Source: HGM10611 sp964384805
Lineage (GTDB): Bacteria; Bacillota_I; Bacilli_A; ML615J-28; CAG-313
Assembly: GCA_964384805.1 (NCBI GenBank)
Contig: CAYLLO010000001.1
Coordinates: forward strand, 7,709-71,708
DNA length: 64,000 nt
Reading direction: 5' to 3'
In this document: positions 35,058 to 44,015 of the stretch, piece by piece
How positions within the stretch are numbered: position 1 is the first letter of the stretch
Layout: each line of letters starts with the position of its first letter
The notes under the pieces: generated by a model
What the model was told of the DNA's origin: nothing
The model's input: the letters and a program-made list of their open reading frames with translations, nothing else
The model's database searches: none
Position numbers and translations under genes: made by a program

Positions 35058-36037
35058 AATTTCACCCCCAAAATGACACCTATTAATGACATTACTAGAC
35101 TGAAACTCCAAAATATTAAATCTATTTGCCATTCTGAATAATTTAATAATTCTAAATGATGATGAAATGGAGCCATTTTGAAAATACGTTTACCATTAGT
35201 TATTTTAAAATAAGTAACTTGTATAATATCACTTAATGTCTCAATAACTAAAGCACTCCCCATAATTAGTAGTAAAAATTCAACTTTTAAAATCATAAAT
35301 ATGCAGGCAATAAGTCCTCCTAAAATCATCGAACCAGTATTTCCCATAAATATTTTGGCTGGATTGATATTAAAAAACATAAAACCTAAAATAGTTACAA
35401 TCGATACGATGCTTAATAATAATATTTCAGCGTTAGAAATTAAATATGAATAAATAGCTATACCTAATAAAATTGTAATAATGATTCCACTGGCTAATCC
35501 ATCAATGCCATCAGTTAGATTAACAGCATTAGCTGTAGCAGAATAAAAAAACATTAAAAATACACCATAAAAAAATGATAAATTAATTGTTTTACCAAAA
35601 AAACTAATTGTAGAATCATGATTATTAATAATAAGAAGGCCATAAATTATCAAAGCGACGATTAATTGAAGAATAAATTTTAAGTTAGGCTTAATCCCTG
35701 TATTATTATGCCTAACAACAATTAAGTAATCATCAATAAAACCGATTAAACCATAACCTATTATTGAAATAATTATTAATAAATTTTGATAAGTAAAAAC
35801 TGGCAGTTTAGTTATTAAAAGGACCAGTAAATAGCAAGAAATGATAAAAATTCCAAAAATAACTCCTCCCATAGTTGGAGTACCATGTTTTGCTAGATGT
35901 TTTTGAGGGCCATCTTCTCTTATTGATTGAGATATTTTTTCTTTTTTTAAAAAAGGAATATAGAGTAGATAAACAATTAATTCAAATATAAAAATTATAA
36001 ATAAGCAAATTTTTAAAATATCAAAATTTTTAAACAT
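35051..36037 (-). CDS. mraY: Phospho-MurNAc-pentapeptide transferase MraY
   Basis: 328 residues, about ten membrane helices. Catalytic motifs: FIDDYLIV near residue 100, NAVNLTDGIDGLASG near 170 and APFHHHLEL near 290. MraY makes lipid I at the membrane. It overlaps murE by 8 bases with AAGGAAG before its ATG, in the usual murE-mraY-murD order. Confidence 0.95.
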   Translation of the reverse strand: MFKNFDILKICLFIIFIFELIVYLLYIPFLKKEKISQSIREDGPQKHLAKHGTPTMGGVIFGIFIISCYLLVLLITKLPVFTYQNLLIIISIIGYGLIGFIDDYLIVVRHNNTGIKPNLKFILQLIVALIIYGLLIINNHDSTISFFGKTINLSFFYGVFLMFFYSATANAVNLTDGIDGLASGIIITILLGIAIYSYLISNAEILLLSIVSIVTILGFMFFNINPAKIFMGNTGSMILGGLIACIFMILKVEFLLLIMGSALVIETLSDIIQVTYFKITNGKRIFKMAPFHHHLELLNYSEWQIDLIFWSFSLVMSLIGVILGVKLF

Positions 36038-37460
36038 ACTTTTCTTCCTTTAAAATTTTTAAAATCATTTCTAAATCAGTATATTCTTGATCTAATACTT
36101 TAGTTTTCTCATAACCTTTCCCCATTAGAACAATTGTATCATTGACTTTGCTGTCTTTTATGGCTTTTCTAATTGCTTCCATACGAGATTCAATAATTGT
36201 ATAGTTGTTAGTTGTAAGATCACAAGTTATTTCTTTAATTATTTTTTCAGTACTTTCATTACGTGAATTATCTTCTGTAAAGTAAACAAAATTGGAGAAT
36301 TGACAAGCTAATTTACCAATAATTGGCCTTTTTAAACGATCTCTATTACCGCCACAACCAATAATAAGTTTTATGTTATGATGATTAAAAGAATTAATAG
36401 CTTTAAGAGAAGCCTCAACAGCGTTGGCGGTATGAGCATAATCAATAATAAAAGTTCTATTATAAATTTGGTAAACATTCATTCGACCATTTATACGTTG
36501 AATATTTTTTAAAAAATCGCTAAAATTGTCTAATGGAATTTGAAGAATAGTTAATATACCATAAATAATGGTAATATTTTGAACATTAAATTCACCTATT
36601 AAAGTTGTTTCAAAGGCATTAAGATTGTTTTTAGTATTTACAAAAAATAAAGTTTTATCGATTGTTGATTCAACTATTTCATAACAAAAATTACATTCTT
36701 TATTTTGTCCAAAATTATAAATTTTAACAGGGGATAAACGCACTAGTTTATCATAATTATTAATATCTTTGTTGATTAAAACTGCTCCTTTATTTTTTAA
36801 TTGATACATTAAAAGTGCTTTAGAATAAAAATAATCAGTTATATTTTCATGATAATCTAAATGATCTTGAGTGATATTAGTATAGGCGAGTACATCAAAT
36901 GATATTTCTGCAATTCTCATTTCACAAATAGCTTGACTACTTACTTCAATAATGATATATCCTTTACTATAATGACTATTTAATATAGTGTTATATATGG
37001 TTAAGATATGAGGAGTTGTATTTATGGTATGGAAAAATTTATTACCAACATAATTCCCATTACTTGAAAAACAAATAACATTATAATTTAAAGAAAGTAA
37101 ATATTTATATAGAAGATTGCAGCAAGTTGTCTTACCATTGGTCCCAGTAATTGCAATTATTTTAAAATTATTTAATTTTTTATGATATCGTTTTTTTAAA
37201 ATTATTGCCAATTCTTTTTTGGGATTTTCAACTTTGATAACATTAATATTGTCATTAATACTTTGATAATTACTACTAGTAATAATTGTTAAAGCTCCTT
37301 TACGAATTGCTTCATCGATATAATTAATCCCATCATGTGTTGTACCTTTTATAGCAACAAATATTGAACCTTGGATAACATCTTGAGAATTATCCGTAAT
37401 TTTGGTTATAATATGGTTATTTTTTATTAATACATTTTGATATAAATTGCTTATTTTCAT
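36030..37460 (-). CDS. murE: UDP-MurNAc-tripeptide ligase MurE, probably meso-DAP type
   Basis: 476 residues from ATG 37460, seven bases after GGAGGAA; the ATG at 37472 overlaps that site. The Mur-ligase P-loop is AITGTNGKTTCCNLL near residue 108. The amino-acid-binding loop reads EDNSRNEST, close to the DNPR signature of meso-diaminopimelate-adding enzymes and unlike lysine types; the Pro to Ser change is unusual. A GACTGG/CCAGTC hairpin (37473-37496) lies just upstream. The IS110 element separates murE from the PBP gene, with which it would normally be cotranscribed. Confidence 0.92.
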   Translation of the reverse strand: MKISNLYQNVLIKNNHIITKITDNSQDVIQGSIFVAIKGTTHDGINYIDEAIRKGALTIITSSNYQSINDNINVIKVENPKKELAIILKKRYHKKLNNFKIIAITGTNGKTTCCNLLYKYLLSLNYNVICFSSNGNYVGNKFFHTINTTPHILTIYNTILNSHYSKGYIIIEVSSQAICEMRIAEISFDVLAYTNITQDHLDYHENITDYFYSKALLMYQLKNKGAVLINKDINNYDKLVRLSPVKIYNFGQNKECNFCYEIVESTIDKTLFFVNTKNNLNAFETTLIGEFNVQNITIIYGILTILQIPLDNFSDFLKNIQRINGRMNVYQIYNRTFIIDYAHTANAVEASLKAINSFNHHNIKLIIGCGGNRDRLKRPIIGKLACQFSNFVYFTEDNSRNESTEKIIKEITCDLTTNNYTIIESRMEAIRKAIKDSKVNDTIVLMGKGYEKTKVLDQEYTDLEMILKILKEEKYV

Positions 37461-37472
37461 AATTTCCTCCAT

Positions 37473-37496
37473 GACTGGGGCGCTTCGCTTCCAGTC
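37473..37496 (-). repeat. Palindrome between murE and the IS110 element
   Basis: GACTGG/CCAGTC arms enclose a 12-base, relatively GC-rich centre; it stands out in an AT-rich setting and adjoins the left side of the insertion. It could be an insertion target or the murE leader hairpin. Confidence 0.5.
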
Positions 37497-37540
37497 TCAA
37501 ACACCTTATTAAAGGAAGCCTCCCAAAAATTTATTTTTTG

Positions 37541-37549
37541 TGATATAAT
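37541..37549 (+). promoter_or_regulatory. Extended -10 promoter in the IS110 left end
   Basis: TGATATAAT with TATAAT at 37544-37549; no strong -35. It would start an RNA near 37556, consistent with a bridge-RNA promoter. Confidence 0.5.
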
Positions 37550-37555
37550 ATTATT

Positions 37556-37780
37556 GATAGTAACACACTACAAAGCACGATGAGGTGAGTGGTGAATAAA
37601 AGTTTTATGACTTTCCACTTTTATATCCCGTATAATTATATGTGTAGTTATTCTGTTAAGCACAAACAATTAGGTAACCAAGCCTGTACACTTATCTTTG
37701 TGGAATCAAAAGATACCTCGCTAGGAATAACAGTCACTGTTACTATCACCTTGTTTTACTAGGTAAGTAAAAAGATGGAG
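37556..37780 (+). ncRNA. Candidate bridge RNA region of the IS110 element
   Basis: Noncoding, about 225 bases between the extended -10 and the transposase ribosome site, and less AT-rich than its surroundings. It contains paired segments such as GGTGAGTGGTGAATAAAAGT facing ACTTTCCACTTTTAT and the nearby CACTGTTACTATCACC. Location and size fit an IS110-group bridge RNA; loops that would bind target and donor cannot be assigned without the element ends. Confidence 0.4.
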
Positions 37781-37788
37781 GTATTATT

Positions 37789-39078
37789 ATGATGAAGATT
37801 GTGTATCCAATTTGCTGTGGTTTGGATGTGCACAAAAAGATTTTAGTTGCTACTATTGCTAAAACTGATTCTTTAAATGTAACAACTTATGAAACTAAAG
37901 CTTTTTCTACTATCAATTCTGATATTTTAAAATTAAAACAATGGTTATTAGATAATAATTGTCTTAATCTTTGTATGGAATCCACTGGTAAATATTGGAT
38001 TCCTGTTTTTAATTTACTTGAGGATTCAATTAAAGTCTGTCTTACCCATCCTAAATACGTTAAAGCGATTAAAGGTAAAAAGACAGATAAGTAAGACTCT
38101 AAATGGATCGCTGATTTATTTAAACACGATCTTGTTCCTTGCTCTTTTATCCCTCCTAAAGATATTAGAGAATTACGTGATATTTGTAGATACCGCTATA
38201 AGCTTGTTTGTAATCGTACTTCTGAAAAAAACCGTGTTCAAAACTCTATGACTGTTTCTAACATTGGGATTGCTAATATTGTTACCGATCCTTTTGGTAA
38301 AACAGCTACTAATGTTATGAAATATCTTCTTGAACATGATAATAAAACTATTGATCATGATCATGTTAAATCTCTTCTAAATAAAGGTTTGAAAAAGAAA
38401 GCAGATGAAATTATTGATTCCATTACTGGAAGTAATATTTCTTCTGACCAATCTTTTAAATTAAATATTTGTTATCAACACATTGAAGAACTTGATAATT
38501 ATATTTCTATCCTCGAAGATGAATTAATTAAACGTTCCGCTAAATATAATTCTTTTATTGAACTTGCCATGCAAATACCTGGAATTCAACGTATTTCTGC
38601 TATTTGGATTGTTAGTGAAATCGGTGTAGATATGGATGTTTTTAAAGATGCCAAACATCTTGTTTCTTGGGCCGGTCTTTCTCCTACCAACAATGAATCA
38701 GCCAATAAAAAATATTCAACTAAAATATCTAAAGCAGGTGTTTACATCAAGCCGCTGCTCATTCAATGTGCTCTTTGTGCGATCGCTAATAAAAAGAATC
38801 TTTATTATAAAAATAAATATGATAACATTAAATGAAGACGTGGACACAAGAAAGCTATAATTGCGATTGCTAGAATGATGCTAACTGCTATTTATTATAT
38901 GTTTTCAACTGGTGAAACTTTTGCACCTTATGATATCAATGATTTTGATAAACCAAAGAATAAAAAACAAGTTCTTAACACAACTAATACTTTAGAATAT
39001 CTAAAAAATTTAGGATTAGATATATCTTCAATAGAGAATCAACTAAATAATTTTAACGAAAATTCACAGCAATTATAA
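37789..39078 (+). pseudogene. IS110-family transposase with two in-frame stops
   Basis: One frame (about 430 codons) carries the whole protein: RuvC-like DEDD domain first (CGLDVHKKILVAT, CMESTGKYW, then KGKKTDK and DSKWIADLF) and the C-terminal Transposase_20 domain (PGIQRISAIWIVSEIG, SWAGLSPTNNESANKKYSTKISKAG) ending FSTGETFAPYD. A TAA at 38092-38094 replaces a residue in KTDK-x-DSKW, and a TGA at 38833-38835 one before RRGHKKAIIAIARMM; both are one substitution from Lys/Arg codons. No frameshift is present. The start has GGAGGT upstream. Inactivation is recent; deliberate recoding is possible but unsupported. Confidence 0.85.
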
Positions 39079-39093
39079 CTAAATATAATGGAC

Positions 39094-39124
39094 TTTAAAA
39101 ATGACGTTGCTCACCATTTTTAAA
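39094..39124 (+). terminator. Hairpin at the right side of the IS110 element
   Basis: 10-bp perfect stem TTTAAAAATG/CATTTTTAAA with an 11-base loop, 15 bases after the transposase stop. There is no clean T-run, but it could stop transcription coming from either side. Confidence 0.5.
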
Positions 39125-39198
39125 AATAGTCAATATTGGGCTTTTTTTGTGTTCAATTGATTAAATAAATTTTTGGTTGTTATCTTTCACACTTTCTC

Positions 39199-41097
39199 CT
39201 AATCAGTATATAAAATTACCGTTCCACCTTCTACTAAAGGATAACCTGCTTCAGGCAATTGAGCAATAACCTTTGTTCCGTTTCCTATAATAGAAAAAGA
39301 ATATTTTTTAGTTTGAACTATTTTTTTTACATAAGAACCTACATAATCATCTACTACATAAGTTCTTTTGTCAATCCAATATCTAGCATCAAGAGGTATA
39401 CCACCTGTTTGGGGTTCAACATTTAAAATGGAAAATGAAGAAATAAGAGCTTCTTTTACCATTGGAGCTACAACTACACCACCATATTGAATAGTATTTT
39501 TAGGATTTACTACCGCAATATAACATGCAACTTGTGGATTATTCATTGGAGCAATACCTAAAAAAGAAAGAATATATTTTCCTTCAACGTAACTACCATT
39601 TTCAGCAACTTGAGCGGTACCTGTTTTTCCTCCAACTCGATATCCTTCAATATATGCGCTTCTTGCAGTACCTAAAGAGGCTACATATTCTAAACTACTA
39701 GCAACCATCTTAGAAGTTTTTTCACTTATTACTTGCCTTTTAAAAATCGGAAAATCTTGATAAATGATATCATTTGTTTTAGGATTACCAATACCTTTTA
39801 AAATAGTAGGAGTATTTAGTTTTCCTCCATTTACTGCTGCACTTGCTGCATTAATTAATTGGATTGCTGTGGTAGAATTTCCTTGCCCAAATGAACTAGT
39901 GGCAAGTTCTACATTACCTATTTTTTGCTCATTAAAAATGATTCCGGTACTTTCCCCTAGTAAGTCAATTCCGGTTTTTTGTCCAAATCCAAAATTTTTA
40001 ATATAATGAAAAAGTTTTTCTTTTCCTATTCTTAATCCTATTGTCATAAAACCTGGATTACATGAGTTTTGAAGAACTTCTAAAAATGTTTCTTCGCCAT
40101 GTCCACCAGCTTTCCAATCTTTAATACGGGTGCCATCAATAATCATATAACCTGGATCAATAAACTTTTCATTTAATGAAAAAACCCCTTCTTCAAGACC
40201 AGCAGCATAAGTTACGATTTTAAAAGTTGATCCTGGTTCAAAACTTTTCCAAATGGGGAGATTTTGATTATAAAGTGCTTGATCATACTCTTGATAATTA
40301 GCGGGATTATAAGTAGGGCGAGATGCCATGGCTAGTATTTCACTAGTTTTTGGATCCATTATTATGGCTATTATTTCATCTGCATTGTATCTAGCAACAG
40401 CATTATCTAATATTCGTTCTAAAGTTATTTGTAAATCTAAATCAATTGTTAAATAAATATCATTTCCACTGGTTGCTTCTTCATAATAGCCAGTTAAATC
40501 ATTAATTAAATTGCCGTGAGCATCTGTAAAAATTTTAACAGCTCCTGATGAACCTTTTAAATAGTCTTCATAAATATATTCTATTCCTGTAATGCCTTGA
40601 TTATCAATTCCACATATTCCAATAACTTGTGATAGATAATGACCATATGGATAAATTCTTTTGGTATCGGAAACTATATAAATTCCATCAATACTTTCTT
40701 TAGCAATTTTAATTGCTTTTTCTATGCTAATTTTTCGTCCTTCTGGTTTGATTATTTCGACGCTAACATTTTTACATAAATGCTTTTCTATATCAGAATA
40801 TTGACATTCTAAAATATCAGCTAAAATTTTTGAGGTTTTTTCAATATTTTTAATTTGTTTAGGTATGGCAACGATAGTCGGAGCTAATTCACTACCCACA
40901 ATAAGTTTTCCGTTACGATCATAAATGTTTCCACGTCTTGCTTCAACTGGTGCACTTCTTGTCCATAACTCTAAAGCTCTTTCATAATAATCTTCTTTAG
41001 TATAAACTTTTAAATAAGTTAATCGAACAACTAATAAAATAACTAATAAAAACATAATAGTATAGAGCATTATCACTCTTTTTCGCAGTTGATACAT
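39199..41097 (-). CDS. Class B penicillin-binding protein (FtsI/SpoVD-like) with PASTA domain
   Basis: 632 residues from ATG 41097, with TAGGTGA five bases upstream. An N-terminal membrane anchor (about 8-28) precedes the pedestal (RRGNIYDRNGKLI) and the transpeptidase with SFEPGSTFKIV (S-x-x-K), NSCNPG (S-x-N) and GGKTGTAQVA (K-T-G). One C-terminal PASTA domain occupies about 575-632. It cross-links septal or spore peptidoglycan. Only one such gene is in the cluster, after rsmH, so it may serve division, sporulation or both. ftsL, normally between rsmH and this gene, is not seen; its place is taken by an opposite-strand gene. Confidence 0.9.
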   Translation of the reverse strand: MYQLRKRVIMLYTIMFLLVILLVVRLTYLKVYTKEDYYERALELWTRSAPVEARRGNIYDRNGKLIVGSELAPTIVAIPKQIKNIEKTSKILADILECQYSDIEKHLCKNVSVEIIKPEGRKISIEKAIKIAKESIDGIYIVSDTKRIYPYGHYLSQVIGICGIDNQGITGIEYIYEDYLKGSSGAVKIFTDAHGNLINDLTGYYEEATSGNDIYLTIDLDLQITLERILDNAVARYNADEIIAIIMDPKTSEILAMASRPTYNPANYQEYDQALYNQNLPIWKSFEPGSTFKIVTYAAGLEEGVFSLNEKFIDPGYMIIDGTRIKDWKAGGHGEETFLEVLQNSCNPGFMTIGLRIGKEKLFHYIKNFGFGQKTGIDLLGESTGIIFNEQKIGNVELATSSFGQGNSTTAIQLINAASAAVNGGKLNTPTILKGIGNPKTNDIIYQDFPIFKRQVISEKTSKMVASSLEYVASLGTARSAYIEGYRVGGKTGTAQVAENGSYVEGKYILSFLGIAPMNNPQVACYIAVVNPKNTIQYGGVVVAPMVKEALISSFSILNVEPQTGGIPLDARYWIDKRTYVVDDYVGSYVKKIVQTKKYSFSIIGNGTKVIAQLPEAGYPLVEGGTVILYTD

Positions 41098-41217
41098 TTT
41101 TTTCACCTATAACAAGATATGAATTAATTAGTAAATTTATGTATAAAAGCCTATAATAGTTGATTTAAAAATTCATTTATGCTATAATTTAAAAGTCAAA
41201 ATTAATGGAGGAAATTT

Positions 41218-42099
41218 ATGTTATATACTATATCAAATAATTTAATATCTTTAACAATAAATTCTATTGGTGCTGAAATCAAATCGATTAAAAAAGATGG
41301 GATTGAATACATTCATCAAAATAATCCTGAAACTTGGAATCGCTCGGCACCATTCTTATTTCCTGCTATAGGATGCTTTAAAAATAAAATTACTTATTTT
41401 AATAATCAGCCATTTAATCTTCCAAAACATGGATTTGTACGGGATATGGAAATGGAATTAATTGAAAAAACTTCTACCTCTTTAATTTTAGAAGTTAAGG
41501 AAAATGGCGAAAGTTTAAGATATTATCCATATAACTTTATATTTAGAGTAACCTATACTTTGAATAAAGCTACAGTTAATGTTAAAATTGATATTACTAA
41601 TTCAAATAATGATGTAATGCCATTTAATTTAGGATTACATCCAGCATTTAGAGTTCCATTATTTGAAGGTGAAAAGTTCGAAGATTATCAAATTATTTTT
41701 AATCAAAAAGGAACATATGAAGTTCCTACTGTTAACTTAAGTAATGGTTTGATTGATTGGTCGAATATTTGTCGCGTTTTTACAAATTTAGAAGTATTGC
41801 CATTAAATTATAATGATTATGCAAATGATGCTTTGATATTTGATAACGTTACCTTTAATGAAATGATTTTATGTAATTCTAAAAATGATTATGGAATTAA
41901 ACTTACTTTTAAAGATTTTAAAACTGTAGGCATCTGGACCCCTAATCATGTTAATGCTAATTTTATCTGTTTAGAACCTTGGATAGGTTGTGCAGATAGT
42001 CCTGATAGTAATGGTAAGTTTGCAGAGAAAAAAGATATTATTAATTTAGAAAGTAATCAAACATTTTCTACTAGTTACCAAATATCAATTTTAAAATAA
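41218..42099 (+). CDS. Aldose 1-epimerase family protein (LacX-like)
   Basis: 293 residues with the galactose-mutarotase-like fold: an N-terminal LTINSIGAEIKSIK, RSAPFLFPAIGCFKN, the catalytic His region PKHGFVRDMEME and NLGLHPAFRVPL. Proteins of this type interconvert sugar anomers; LacX-type members have no defined substrate. A TGGAGG site precedes the ATG. It lies on the opposite strand inside the dcw cluster between rsmH and the PBP gene, in the usual place of ftsL. Confidence 0.85.
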   Translation: MLYTISNNLISLTINSIGAEIKSIKKDGIEYIHQNNPETWNRSAPFLFPAIGCFKNKITYFNNQPFNLPKHGFVRDMEMELIEKTSTSLILEVKENGESLRYYPYNFIFRVTYTLNKATVNVKIDITNSNNDVMPFNLGLHPAFRVPLFEGEKFEDYQIIFNQKGTYEVPTVNLSNGLIDWSNICRVFTNLEVLPLNYNDYANDALIFDNVTFNEMILCNSKNDYGIKLTFKDFKTVGIWTPNHVNANFICLEPWIGCADSPDSNGKFAEKKDIINLESNQTFSTSYQISILK

Positions 42100-42130
42100 A
42101 AAACATAAGCCATTTTCTAGCTTATGTTTT
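42100..42130. terminator. Bidirectional terminator between epimerase-like gene and rsmH
   Basis: 11-bp perfect stem AAAACATAAGC/GCTTATGTTTT with a 9-base loop; A-run on one side and T-run on the other make it work for both convergent genes. Confidence 0.85.
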
Positions 42131-43061
42131 TTATTCTTTTTATAACTCTAAGTTTGGCACTATGAGCGCGATTGTTATTCTTTAACTCATCTTCTTTTGG
42201 TGTAACAGCTTTTTTATAAACCAGTTCAAAATCGGGTAAGTATTCTTTAGGAATAATAGGCATATCTGAAGGTAAATTAATACTTGATTTTTCTTTAAAC
42301 ATTCGTTTGCATAAACGGTCTTCTAAAGAATGAAAGGTAATTACCACAATTCTTCCTTCAATATTTAAAATTTGAAATGCCTCTTCAAGAGATTTTTGGA
42401 AAACGGATAGTTCTTTATTAACTTCAATTCTAATTGCTTGAAAAATTTTTTTAGCAGGATGACCTGATTTCCGCAAAACAGCAGCAGGAAGTGCACTTTT
42501 AATAATATTAACCAATTCTAAAGTTGTGTCAATAGTTTTATTTTGACGATATTTTTCAATTTTTTTAGCTATATTTACAGAAAATTTTTCTTCTCCATAA
42601 TCATAAAAAATTTTGATAAGGTCTTTTACCGAATATTCATTGATAACATTCCATGCAGATAATGTAGACTTTTGATCCATTCGCATATCAAGTGGAGCAT
42701 CAATATTATAACTAAAACCACGCTCTCCAATATCTAACTGAAAACTTGAAACCCCCAAATCGTATAATATACCATCAACTTTTTGAACCCCTAGTTCCTC
42801 TAAACAACTTTTTAAATTGACAAAATTACTATTAACAACAGTATAATTATTATTTATTTTAGAAAGTTTTTTGGAGGCTTCAGAAATTGCATATTCATCT
42901 TGATCAAAACAAATTAAGTGACCAGTTTCAAGTTTTTTTAAAATTTCCGATGAATGTCCGCCCCCTCCTAAGGTGCAATCAACGTATATACCATCAGGCT
43001 TAATATTTAAAGAATCAATCGCTTCATTTAACAAAACTGGAATGTGTTTATATTCAAACAT
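42117..43061 (-). CDS. rsmH: 16S rRNA m4C1402 methyltransferase RsmH (MraW)
   Basis: 314 residues. HIPVLLNEAID at the start, the SAM loop VDCTLGGGGHSSEIL near residue 30, LYDLGVSSFQLD near 100 and ERGFSYNIDAPLDMRMD are diagnostic. It methylates C1402 in the decoding centre. The usual preceding gene mraZ is absent. No ribosome site is adjacent; a short leader ORF ending two bases before its ATG may couple translation. Confidence 0.95.
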   Translation of the reverse strand: MFEYKHIPVLLNEAIDSLNIKPDGIYVDCTLGGGGHSSEILKKLETGHLICFDQDEYAISEASKKLSKINNNYTVVNSNFVNLKSCLEELGVQKVDGILYDLGVSSFQLDIGERGFSYNIDAPLDMRMDQKSTLSAWNVINEYSVKDLIKIFYDYGEEKFSVNIAKKIEKYRQNKTIDTTLELVNIIKSALPAAVLRKSGHPAKKIFQAIRIEVNKELSVFQKSLEEAFQILNIEGRIVVITFHSLEDRLCKRMFKEKSSINLPSDMPIIPKEYLPDFELVYKKAVTPKEDELKNNNRAHSAKLRVIKRIKNIS

Positions 43062-43063
43062 AT

Positions 43064-43090
43064 TTATATGATGAGTAGACCACTTTGCAT
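43064..43090 (-). CDS. Possible 8-residue leader ORF before rsmH
   Basis: ATG-to-TAA frame encoding MQSGLLII, preceded by AAAGGAGA, and ending two bases before the rsmH ATG. It has a better ribosome site than rsmH itself. Could be a translation-coupling leader or chance. Confidence 0.3.
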   Translation of the reverse strand: MQSGLLII

Positions 43091-43175
43091 CTACCTTTTT
43101 CTCCTTTCATTTAATAATAAATATCTAAAATAATTATGGTTTGATATATTTTATTTTAAACCTTTTTTCACGATT

Positions 43176-43184
43176 ATTATACCA
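43176..43184 (-). promoter_or_regulatory. Extended -10 promoter for rsmH
   Basis: TGGTATAAT (TATAAT at 43176-43181) on the minus strand directly after the rpmF terminator T-run; no clear -35. Confidence 0.6.
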
Positions 43185-43197
43185 TAAAAAACAAAAA

Positions 43198-43216
43198 AGC
43201 GCTCAAAACGAGCGTT
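43198..43216 (-). terminator. Terminator after rpmF
   Basis: CGCTC/GAGCG stem with flanking pairs, then a T-rich run on the minus strand. Confidence 0.7.
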
Positions 43217-43238
43217 TATTTGTTAAATATACTGAAAA

Positions 43239-43448
43239 TTAATTTTTTGTATCAGTATTTTCTTTAACCTTTACTTCTTTAACTAGACGTCCATTATAGA
43301 AGCCACAAGTTGGACAAACTCGGTGAGATAATTTGTATTCACCACAGTTAGGACAAAGAGTCATTCCCGGAACTTCGATTTTATAATGAGTACGACGTTT
43401 TAATTTACGAGTTTTAGAAGTACGGCGTTGTTGAGCAATAGCACCCAT
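43239..43448 (-). CDS. rpmF: Ribosomal protein bL32, zinc-binding form
   Basis: 69 residues. The two Cys pairs, LCPNCGE and VCPTCGF, form a zinc site (C+ paralogue). The N-terminal basic segment RRTSKTRKLKRRTHYK is typical. GAGGTG precedes the ATG. It follows the yceD-like gene in the standard order. Confidence 0.95.
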   Translation of the reverse strand: MGAIAQQRRTSKTRKLKRRTHYKIEVPGMTLCPNCGEYKLSHRVCPTCGFYNGRLVKEVKVKENTDTKN

Positions 43449-43476
43449 CTAAACTACACCTCATTTTCCTATTTTA

Positions 43477-43923
43477 TTATTCATCAAGAATTTTTTCATC
43501 GAGAATAATATGACGTTTAGATAAAATTTCATATGCATCATCTCTAATAATCCGAATGGGAATATTTACCAAAATATTATCCCAAATTATGCTACGCATA
43601 TCGATAGCATTATTAGTTATTTCTATAACATCGTCATTTTTTTCATTAGGATAACCAATTAAATCTTCTTGGGTAATATCCATTAAATAATCAACTGGCT
43701 CTAAAGTTAATGAACACGCAAGAACTAACTTTACTTGAAGATGATAATTGCATTTGAAAATATCGTCATCTACACGAGTTATCGTGCCTTCTACTAGGGC
43801 GATTCCGATATCTAAAATATCTTCAACTTTTTTTGCTTCTTCAACAAAATCTAATTCTCCAGAAAAAGAAAATTGATATGAATTAACAGTTAATTTTTTT
43901 AGCTGAGCAACTGACCATTTCAT
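43477..43923 (-). CDS. yceD: YceD/DUF177 family protein
   Basis: 148 residues from ATG 43923 with AGGAGTG upstream; the open frame runs further but through the promoter. The DUF177 core is seen as a two-part beta domain (LVLACSLTLEPVDYLM, with a single Cys instead of the usual Cys pair). The family is always next to rpmF and is linked to 23S rRNA accumulation; the mechanism is unresolved. Confidence 0.85.
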   Translation of the reverse strand: MKWSVAQLKKLTVNSYQFSFSGELDFVEEAKKVEDILDIGIALVEGTITRVDDDIFKCNYHLQVKLVLACSLTLEPVDYLMDITQEDLIGYPNEKNDDVIEITNNAIDMRSIIWDNILVNIPIRIIRDDAYEILSKRHIILDEKILDE

Positions 43924-43945
43924 ATCTAACACTCCTGACTGATGT

Positions 43946-43974
43946 ATTATACTATATTTTACCAAAAAAGTCAA
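43946..43974 (-). promoter_or_regulatory. Consensus sigma-A promoter for yceD-rpmF
   Basis: TTGACT (43969-43974), 17-bp spacer and TATAAT (43946-43951), minus strand; the best match to consensus in the window. Confidence 0.9.
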
Positions 43975-44015
43975 AGAAAAAGATATTATTTTAGGGTGAA
44001 TTGCAACAAAGGTGA

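Larger units (their letters stand above)
37500..39130 (+). mobile_element. IS110-family insertion element (degenerate)
   Basis: The region between murE and the PBP gene holds a single transposase reading frame of the IS110 family in the plus orientation, with a ~290-base noncoding left part and a short right part. IS110 elements lack inverted repeats and carry a noncoding end that in IS110-group members encodes a bridge RNA. I cannot see exact ends without an empty site; the limits given span from the murE side hairpin to the downstream terminator. The insertion breaks the dcw operon in antisense. Confidence 0.75.

Noticed and set aside
38092..38835. UGA or UAA recoding (alternative genetic code) explaining the stops in the IS110 transposase
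   Set aside because: UGA ends spmA and the virB4 3' exon in this window, tryptophan is encoded by TGG throughout, and no other gene is broken by UGA or UAA. Two substitutions in a dead transposase are simpler.
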